A stretch of DNA of 12,711 bases from positions 1 to 12,711 of the forward strand of contig PWSL01000207.1 in the NCBI GenBank assembly GCA_003563255.1, in the 5' to 3' direction. Both the position numbers and the translations under genes were made by a program. Below, piece by piece: positions 6,852 to 12,711 of this stretch (within the stretch, counting starts at the first letter, position 1; each line of letters starts with the position of its first letter). The stretch is from Desulfonatronospira sp. GTDB taxonomy: Bacteria; Desulfobacterota; Desulfovibrionia; Desulfovibrionales; Desulfonatronovibrionaceae. A model generated the notes under the pieces. It saw only the letters and a program-made list of their open reading frames with translations, was not told the DNA's origin and did no database searches.

Positions 6852-6907
6852 GTTGTCCAATGGTAAGTTATTATCAAAGGACTGGGCCAATAACTGGAGT
6901 GGTATGA

Positions 6908-8689
6908 ATGGATAACAACTCTGTTGTGATAAAGGTGTGTTCCGGCACCGGAAGCATTTCTGCTGGAGGCGCTGAAGTCCTGCACGCTTTCAGGGAACTG
7001 GTGCTTTCTTCTGACCTGGAGGCGAGTTTTCAGGACAGGTGCAGGGCGGACAAGGTGGGCTGCCGGGGATTCTGTGCCCGGGATGTCCTGGTGGACGTGG
7101 TCATTGACGGGGAGAAGACCACCTACGAACGTGTCAAGTCAGACATGGTACCCAGGATCTTTGAAGAGCACATTCTGGGGGGGAGTCCTGTTCAGGAATG
7201 GACAGCAGACGAGCTGCACCAGTCCTTTCAGGACAACCAGAAAAAAGTCGTACTGGCTCATTGCGGAGAAATCGATCCCGAAGACCTGGATGCCTACCTG
7301 AATGTAAAGGGATATGAAGCTGCCCGCAATGCATTCAACGATATGCAGCCCGTGGAAATAATCGAAAAGATCAAACGTTCTAAGCTAAGAGGCAGGGGAG
7401 GAGCCGGTTTTTCCACCGGGCACAAATGGGAGTTTGCCTACAAGGTTGACGAAAAGGAGAAATATGTAGTCTGCAACGGCAATGAAAGCGATCCCGGGGC
7501 TTTTGCCGACAGGTGCATCATGGAAGGAGATCCCCATGCCGTTATTGAGGGCATGATGATCTGCGCCCGGGCCATAGGGGCCGGGAAAGGCTACATCTAT
7601 ATCCGGGACGGATATTCACTGGCTGTGAAGCGTCTGCGCCTGGCCCTGAAACAGTGCCATGAGCGAGGATTTCTGGGCAAAAACATATTCGAATCAGGGC
7701 AGGACCTGGACATAAGGCTTTATCCTGCGCCCGGAGCTTTTATCTGTGGAGAGGCCACCGCCCTGGTGCAGTCAATCGAAGGCAAAAGGGCCATGCCCAC
7801 CCCCAGGCTGACCCGTACCTCTGAAAACGGGATCCGGGGAAAGCCCACGGTTATCAACAATGCCGAAACTCTGGCCAATGTACCCAAAATTCTTAGAAAC
7901 GGCGCATCATGGTTTGCAGGACTGGGTACAGATACCAGCGGCGGAACCAAAGTCTTTTCTCTGACAGGCAAGGTGAAAAGCAACGGACTGGTGGAGGTCC
8001 CCATGGGAGCCACCTTGAGGGACGTGGTGTACAAGGTGGGCGGCGGCATAGACCAGGACCGGGCTTTCAAGGGCATCCAGCTGGGTGGTCCCACAGGAGG
8101 GTGTGTTCCCGAGTCCTGCCTGGACAGCCGGGTGGATTATGAATCCCTGGCCGTAGCCGGAACAATCATGGGCTCCGGGGGCATGGTGGTCCTGGATGAG
8201 ACCAACTGCATCGTAGACACGGCCAAGTTCTTTCTGGATATCACCCAGGCCGAGTCCTGCGGCAAGTGCACGCCCTGCAGGATCGGCATGCGCAGGATGT
8301 ACGAGATCCTTGAGCGCATAACCAGTGGAAACGGCCGGGACGGCGACGTGGAACTTCTGGAGGACCTGGGCAGTCATATCCGGACCACTTCGCTTTGCGG
8401 TTTCGGCATGACCGCCCCCAACCCGGTGCTGTCCACGGTCAGGTTTTTTCGGGACGAATACAATATACATATCCGGGACAGGAAATGCCCGGCTCTGGTG
8501 TGCAAGAGCCTGCTGACATTTTCATGCATAGAAGAGACCTGTACCGGATGCGGCATGTGCAAGCGGGTCTGCCCGGCGGATGCCATCCGGGGAACCAGGA
8601 AAAAGCCGCATTTCATCGATCAGGAGTTGTGCGTAAAATGCGGTTCCTGTTTTGACTCCTGCAAATTCGGCGCAATACTCAAAGAGTAG
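6908..8689 (+). CDS. nuoF: NuoF/HylB-type NADH- and FMN-binding subunit of the formate dehydrogenase cluster
   Basis: A 593-residue flavin subunit with the standard bifurcating-type layout: thioredoxin-like N-terminus (about 5-95), NADH/FMN core with RGRGGAGF at 161-168, an SLBB-type segment from about 346, the NuoF [4Fe-4S] site C451/C454/C457 with distal C497, a H-x5-C-x4-C linker, and a 2x[4Fe-4S] ferredoxin tail (C545/548/551/555 and C575/578/581/585). It ends where this family normally ends, without CBS domains. Two oddities: the first [2Fe-2S] motif reads C11-S-G-T-G-S16, so the second ligand is Ser (AGC) rather than Cys; and the flavin-site motif reads NGNESDPGAF instead of the NGDEGDPGAF of the other copy. 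GGAG lies 8 bases before the ATG; an ATG at 6904 is out of frame. The FdhA start follows 7 bases after its stop, indicating one transcript. Confidence 0.93.
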   Translation: MDNNSVVIKVCSGTGSISAGGAEVLHAFRELVLSSDLEASFQDRCRADKVGCRGFCARDVLVDVVIDGEKTTYERVKSDMVPRIFEEHILGGSPVQEWTADELHQSFQDNQKKVVLAHCGEIDPEDLDAYLNVKGYEAARNAFNDMQPVEIIEKIKRSKLRGRGGAGFSTGHKWEFAYKVDEKEKYVVCNGNESDPGAFADRCIMEGDPHAVIEGMMICARAIGAGKGYIYIRDGYSLAVKRLRLALKQCHERGFLGKNIFESGQDLDIRLYPAPGAFICGEATALVQSIEGKRAMPTPRLTRTSENGIRGKPTVINNAETLANVPKILRNGASWFAGLGTDTSGGTKVFSLTGKVKSNGLVEVPMGATLRDVVYKVGGGIDQDRAFKGIQLGGPTGGCVPESCLDSRVDYESLAVAGTIMGSGGMVVLDETNCIVDTAKFFLDITQAESCGKCTPCRIGMRRMYEILERITSGNGRDGDVELLEDLGSHIRTTSLCGFGMTAPNPVLSTVRFFRDEYNIHIRDRKCPALVCKSLLTFSCIEETCTGCGMCKRVCPADAIRGTRKKPHFIDQELCVKCGSCFDSCKFGAILKE

Positions 8690-8696
8690 GTGGTAT

Positions 8697-11489
8697 ATGG
8701 GTTCGAGCAAGGTTACCTTGAATATTGACGGCAAAGAGGTCATAGCGGAAAAAAACAGCACCATCCTGGATGCCGCCAGGAAACTGGAGATAACCATTCC
8801 TTCCCTGTGTCACAATCCGGACCTGGTTCCTTTCGGAGGCTGCAGGCTGTGCCTGGTGGAGGTGGCCGGGACATCCAGACCCGTGGCCTCGTGTGCGGCC
8901 CTGGTCCAGGAGGGCATGCGGGTTAAAAGCTCCACCAACTATCTGGAGAGGCTCAGAAGGACCAATGTAGAGCTTCTGCTTTCAGACCACCCCAATGACT
9001 GCATGCTTTGCGAGCGGGCCGGCAATTGCAAGCTTCAGGAGCTGGCCTATTACTACGGAATCAGGGAAAACAGGTTTGAAGGCATCAGGAGAGAGTACCC
9101 GGAGCAGGATAACAACCCCTTTATCCGCAGAGAAATGGAAAAGTGTATTATGTGCGGGCAATGCGTGCGCATATGTGACGAAATCCAGGGAGTGGGAGCC
9201 ATAGACTTTGCCTACAAGGGCCTCTGGACCAAGGTCAGTCCGCCTTTTGAAAAGGATCTGGACTGCGAGTTCTGCGGGCAGTGCGTAGCTGTATGTCCCA
9301 CAGGGGCGCTTACCGGCAGGATGTGGGCCAGCAAGGGACGTCAGAAATTCAGGGAAGTGGAAACAGTATGTCCTTATTGCGGCTGCGGCTGCAATATTAC
9401 TCTGGCTGTGAAAAAGAACGAAATTGCAAGGGTGTACTCCAAAAAAGATACCGTCAACCAGGGCATGCTCTGCGTTAAGGGCAGGTTTGCCTACGATTTC
9501 GTGCACAGCCAGGATCGACTGACCAGGCCTCTTATCCGGATCAATCCGGCCAAAGACCTGTATCTGCACCAGGAAAACCCTTACGCGGATTCAAGTTCCA
9601 GTGCCGGGTTCAAGCCTGATCCGGCTCAGTTCAGAGAAGCTTCCTGGGAGGAAGCCCTGGACTATACCGCTCTCAGGCTCAAGGAAATAAAGGACCGTCA
9701 TGGTCCGGACGTAATCGGCGGGCTGGCTTCGGCCAGGTGCACCAACGAGGATAATTACCTTTTTCAGAAGTTCATGCGCATGGCGGTGGGCACCAACAAT
9801 GTTGACCATTGCGCCAGATACTGACATAGTTCCACCATTGCCGGTCTGGCAACGGTATTCGGTTCAGGAGCCATGACCAATTCCTATGAGGAGATCAAGG
9901 ACAATGACGTCCTGCTGGTGATCGGCTCCAACACCACAGAGACCCATCCCATTATAGGGCTGGAGATGAAAAAAGCTGTGCGGCGCGGGGCAAAGCTCAT
10001 TGTCATAGACCCCAGAAAGATCGAACTGGTCAAGTGGTCCCATGACCATCTGCAGCTGAAGCCGGGAACGGACGTAGCCCTGCTCAACTGCATCATGAAT
10101 GTCATCATCCAGGAAAATCTGGCGGACAAGGCCTATATCGATGAGCGTACCCAGGGCTTTCCGGCCCTGGCCCGGTCTATGGAAAGGTATACCCCCGAGT
10201 ACGGGGAAGAGGTCACCGGGGTGTCCCGGGAAAATATTATCAGCACCGCACGGCTTTACGCCCGGGCCTCCAGGGCGGGTATTTACTACACCATGGGGGT
10301 CACCCAGCACACCCACGGCACGGACAATGTCTTTGCCATTGCCAACCTGGCCCTTATGACCGGCAACCTGGGACGCCGTTCCACCGGGGTTAATCCCCTG
10401 CGGGGACAGAATAATGTTCAGGGTTGCACCGATATGGGCTGTGTACCTCCTTTTTTTCCCGGGTATCAAAGTGTGGCTTCTCCAGAGGTCAAAGCAAGGT
10501 TCGAAAGGCTGTGGAGGACGACACTTTCATCCAGTCCCGGTCTTACGGCCACGGAAATGATTGATGCCGCTGCCGGGGGGAATTTCAGGGCCCTGTACAT
10601 TAAAGGAGAAAACCCCGTGGTAAGTGATCCGGATATGCAGCACACGGTAAGGGCCTTGCAGAGCCTGGATTTCCTGGTGGTCCAGGACATCTTCATGACC
10701 GAAACGGCCCTGATGGCGGACGTTGTTCTGCCTGCGGCCTGTTTTGCCGAAAAGGAAGGCACCTTCACCAACAGCGAGAGACGGGTGCAGCGGGTGCGCA
10801 AGGCCGTGGATCCTCCGGGAGAGGCCAGGGAGGATTCCTGGATCATTGCCCGGCTCTCTTCCAGCATGGGTTATGACATATCTTATGACCGCATCGAGGA
10901 TGTTTTCAGGGAGGCGGGCAAGGCCTGGCCCGCCCTGGGAGGCATGGACTACCACCGCCTGGAGCACAAAGGTCTGCAGTGGCCCTGCCCCACGAGGGAT
11001 CACCCCGGAACCCCCTACCTTTTCAAGGGGGCTTTTCCCAAAAGAATACCTGCTTTTACTCCGGTGGATTACCGTCCCTCGGAAGAACTGCCGGACAGTG
11101 AATATCCTATGATTCTCAACACCGGCAGGGAGCTTTTCAATTATCATACCGGAACCATGACCAGGAGAAACAAGGCTGTAAACCTGGTTTCTCCCGGGGG
11201 ATACGTGGAAATTCATCCCGCGGACGCCCGGGAAATTGATATTGAAAACGGACGCATGGTCAGGGTCTCATCCCGCAGGGGCAGTATCAAAGTCCAGGTC
11301 AGGATAAGCAGCAGACCTCTGCAGGGGACGGTGTTTATTCCCTTTCATTTTATCGAGGCTGCGGCAAATATGCTCACCAATACCGCGGTGGACCCCATTG
11401 CCGGCATCCCGGAACTGAAGGTTTGTGCAGTAAAGCTGGAATCCATGGAAACTACAGGAGTTCTGAAATCAAGGAGAAGTCATGATTGA
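8697..11489 (+). CDS. fdhA: Selenocysteine-containing formate dehydrogenase catalytic subunit FdhA (UGA at 9822-9824 read through)
   Basis: A single 930-residue gene with an internal UGA that would split it into two frames if taken as stop. It interconverts formate and CO2 at a molybdenum or tungsten bis-pterin centre. N-terminal chain: [2Fe-2S] C38/49/52/66; His-Cys [4Fe-4S] H98/C102/C105/C111; 2x[4Fe-4S] C150/153/156/160 and C190/193/196/200; pterin-proximal [4Fe-4S] C225/C228/C232/C259. The active site reads HCARY-U376-HSSTIAGL, matching E. coli FdhF CARV-U-HGPSVAGL; reading continues in the same frame into GAMTN. The molybdopterin dinucleotide domain lies about 800-915 (YHTGTMTRR). The start is taken at ATG 8697 behind AGGTGG; an in-frame ATG at 8652 would lie inside the NuoF-type gene and add residues unlike the family. 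The long NuoG-like N-terminus is typical of NAD(P)-linked, soluble FDH. The stop overlaps the next ATG. Confidence 0.95.
9821..9867 (+). promoter_or_regulatory. Bacterial SECIS element
   Basis: TTGCC (9838-9842) and GGCAA (9848-9852) form a stem closing the loop GGTCT (9843-9847); an A-C mismatch and ACC/GGT pairs (9834-9836, 9854-9856) extend it, and CTGA (9821-9824) can pair with TCAG (9864-9867). The distance from the first base of UGA to the apical GGUCU is 21 bases, the same as in E. coli fdhF, whose loop is also GGUCU. This is the SelB recognition site. Confidence 0.9.
9822..9824 (+). other. Selenocysteine UGA codon of fdhA (residue 376)
   Basis: In-frame TGA between strongly conserved FdhA sequence on both sides, followed by His as in other formate dehydrogenases, and by a SECIS-like hairpin. 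Its use requires SelA, SelB, SelC and SelD elsewhere in the genome. Confidence 0.95.
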
Positions 11490-11937
11490 CGCGCAGATTT
11501 TGAAAAAGCAGATTTTACTCAAGGATATGGACGAATATGAACTGGGCAAGATTGCCAAAATCGTCCAGAAGGTATCCATAAAACAGGGCGAAGTCCTGTT
11601 TCAGGAAGAGGATGAGACCAGAGGACTTTGGCTCATCAACAACGGAAAAATCCAGATATCTAAGATGGCCGCCGACGGTTGGAGGCAGACACTGGTGGTT
11701 CTGGGAGAGGGGCATTTTTTCGGGGAACTGGCCATTATTGAGAAGCGCAAGCACGTGTCTAAAGCCGAGGCCATGGAGGACACAGAGCTGTTTCTTATTC
11801 CCAAGGAATCCTTTGAAGAACTGGTGGCGGATGACTGCGCCCTGGCCATGGATTTTTTCAAGAGCATGGTGGTGGCCCTGAGCTCCAACCTGAGACGCAT
11901 GAATGACAAATTCTTAAGTGTTCTCATTAGCTATTAG
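11482..11937 (+). CDS. Stand-alone cyclic-nucleotide-binding-domain protein
   Basis: A 151-residue protein with a Crp/Fnr-type beta-roll: the opening GEVLFQEEDETRGLWLI, then a phosphate-cassette-like FGELAIIEKRKHVSKAEA, and a C-terminal helix ending SSNLRRMNDKFLSVLISY. No helix-turn-helix follows, so it is not a Crp-type transcription factor. The cassette keeps Gly-Glu, but the position of the phosphate-binding Arg (PRAATV in many family members) appears to be His-Val-Ser-Lys, so classical cAMP/cGMP binding is doubtful. The start ATG overlaps the fdhA stop (ATGATTGA), with AAGGAGAAG just upstream, so it is translationally coupled to the formate dehydrogenase. It likely senses a ligand and regulates the enzyme by protein contact, or is an anchoring/effector domain; this is inference. 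Confidence 0.85.
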   Translation: MIDAQILKKQILLKDMDEYELGKIAKIVQKVSIKQGEVLFQEEDETRGLWLINNGKIQISKMAADGWRQTLVVLGEGHFFGELAIIEKRKHVSKAEAMEDTELFLIPKESFEELVADDCALAMDFFKSMVVALSSNLRRMNDKFLSVLISY

Positions 11938-12115
11938 GCGATCTGCACCGTTGCGCATGGCATATCTGCCGCTCGTCTAAAAAAACATGCAGGCCGGGGT
12001 GTAAAAACTTAACCAGAATAAAAGCGTACTGGAAGCAGAAGATTTCGCTGTGTAGACTGACAGGGAGGCACAGTATATTGTTCCCGGCTTCCGGCTTAAA
12101 AGGAGGATTTAAACT
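11938..12115 (+). other. 178-base spacer before folD
   Basis: No gene is seen. It contains a TATATT (12074-12079) that could be a -10 box without a good -35, a weak RpoN-like TGGCATATCTGCCGCT (11958-11973), a tandem CCGGCTT repeat (12084-12097) and no convincing terminator, so folD could be read from its own promoter or from upstream. Confidence 0.4.
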
Positions 12116-12711
12116 ATGCAGGACAAAATACTCGACGGCAAGGGCGTATCAGCCGCTATCAAGGCAGAGCTGGCTCAGGAAATTCAGGAACTGCAGAAGA
12201 AAAACGTAACTCCCGGCCTGGCCGTGGTCCTGGTGGGAGAAGATCCGGCATCCCAGGTGTATGTCAACATGAAGGAAAAGACATGCAACGCCCTGGGAAT
12301 TGTCTCCCGCAAGCATGTCTTGCCTGCAGACGTATCCGAGGAAAAACTCCTGTCCATGGTGGATGAGCTGAACAATGACCCGGAGATTGACGGCATCCTG
12401 GTGCAATTGCCCCTGCCCGGACATATTGATGAAAACAAGGTCCTGGATCGCATCAAGGTAGAGAAAGATGTGGACGGATTCCACCCCGAAAGCATCGGAC
12501 GGTTGGTGCTGGCTCAGGATGGTTTCAGGGCGGCCACCCCGGCCGGAATCATCGAGCTTTTAAAGCGCAGTAATGTGACCCTGGAAGGCAAGGAGGCCGT
12601 GGTCCTGGGCCGCAGCAATATCGTAGGCAAGCCGGTTGCCTTGTTGCTTTTAAACGAAAATGCCACGGTCACCATCGCCCACTCCAGGACTAAAGACCTG
12701 GCAGAAGTGAC
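12116..12711 (+). CDS. folD: FolD, methylenetetrahydrofolate dehydrogenase/cyclohydrolase (3' end outside window)
   Basis: The first 198 codons of FolD, cut by the window edge (family length is near 290). The enzyme interconverts 5,10-methylene-, methenyl- and 10-formyl-tetrahydrofolate in the cytoplasm, usually with NADP. Visible motifs: G41-E-D-P-A-S with the substrate and catalytic Y49-V-x2-K53, LVQLPLP (95-101), the catalytic D120 in DVDGF, TPAG (141-144), and the NADP-site signature GRSNIVGKP (165-173). AGGAGG (12101-12106) lies 9 bases before the ATG. In the tetrahydrofolate branch of the acetyl-CoA pathway FolD acts two steps after formate is made from CO2, which fits its place behind fdhA; it is also a housekeeping one-carbon gene, so adjacency alone does not prove the pathway. 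Confidence 0.97.
   Translation, partial: MQDKILDGKGVSAAIKAELAQEIQELQKKNVTPGLAVVLVGEDPASQVYVNMKEKTCNALGIVSRKHVLPADVSEEKLLSMVDELNNDPEIDGILVQLPLPGHIDENKVLDRIKVEKDVDGFHPESIGRLVLAQDGFRAATPAGIIELLKRSNVTLEGKEAVVLGRSNIVGKPVALLLLNENATVTIAHSRTKDLAEV

Noticed and set aside
7907..8470. Minus-strand open frame opposite the second NuoF-type gene
   Set aside because: Antisense shadow of a strongly motif-supported gene, no ribosome binding site or family resemblance noticed.
9822..9824. Nonsense mutation or pseudogene explanation for the UGA in fdhA
   Set aside because: The UGA sits exactly at the known Sec position, the frame continues intact for over 500 codons, and a SECIS hairpin is in place.

Overview
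The window looks like a chromosomal stretch from an anaerobe with C1/acetyl-CoA-pathway metabolism. Ten protein-coding genes, all on the plus strand, fill almost all of it. Clues to lifestyle are the dense Fe-S and flavin diaphorase genes of the HndABCD/HydABC/NuoEFG type, a selenocysteine formate dehydrogenase and a folD gene at the right edge. Gene style (strong AGGAGG-type ribosome binding sites, moderate GC, selenoprotein FdhA, Hnd-like subunits) suggests a sulfate-reducing Desulfobacterota (Desulfovibrionales-like) relative. That taxonomic guess is inference only; a clostridial or other acetogenic origin is not excluded.

Region 1 (1-152) is an AT-rich leader with a candidate sigma-54 promoter. 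Region 2 (153-6198) is a first diaphorase cluster: a NuoE-type [2Fe-2S] protein; a NuoF-type NADH/FMN protein with a C-terminal CBS-domain pair; a free-standing CBS-pair protein that is a close paralogue of that tail; a short iron-sulfur protein matching only the C-terminal half of NuoF; and a 682-residue NuoG-like protein with a full Fe-S set but no catalytic Cys/Sec. It ends at a probable intrinsic terminator. Region 3 (6199-6389) is an intergenic segment with that terminator, a TATAAT box in its loop and a second dyad followed by T7.

Region 4 (6390-11937) is a second cluster: NuoE-type, NuoF-type, and a 930-residue FdhA catalytic subunit. FdhA is interrupted by an in-frame UGA (9822-9824), read here as selenocysteine, because a hairpin with a GGUCU apical loop lies just downstream with the same spacing as in E. 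coli fdhF. A cyclic-nucleotide-binding-domain protein without a DNA-binding domain overlaps its end. Region 5 (11938-12711) is a 178-base spacer and the first two thirds of folD, cut by the window edge.

Working model: NuoE2-NuoF2-FdhA form an NAD(P)-linked, possibly ferredoxin-bifurcating formate dehydrogenase that makes formate from CO2 (or oxidises it), feeding the tetrahydrofolate branch where FolD acts. The first cluster supplies a second flavin/Fe-S relay without its own catalytic subunit, like HylA-type accessory proteins. The CBS domains and the CNBD protein look like adenine-nucleotide or other ligand sensors wired directly into the redox enzyme. That regulatory layer and the split/duplicated NuoF pieces are the least ordinary part of the window. 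No tRNA, rRNA, CRISPR array, insertion sequence or phage gene was seen, and no gene-free stretch exceeds 200 bases.
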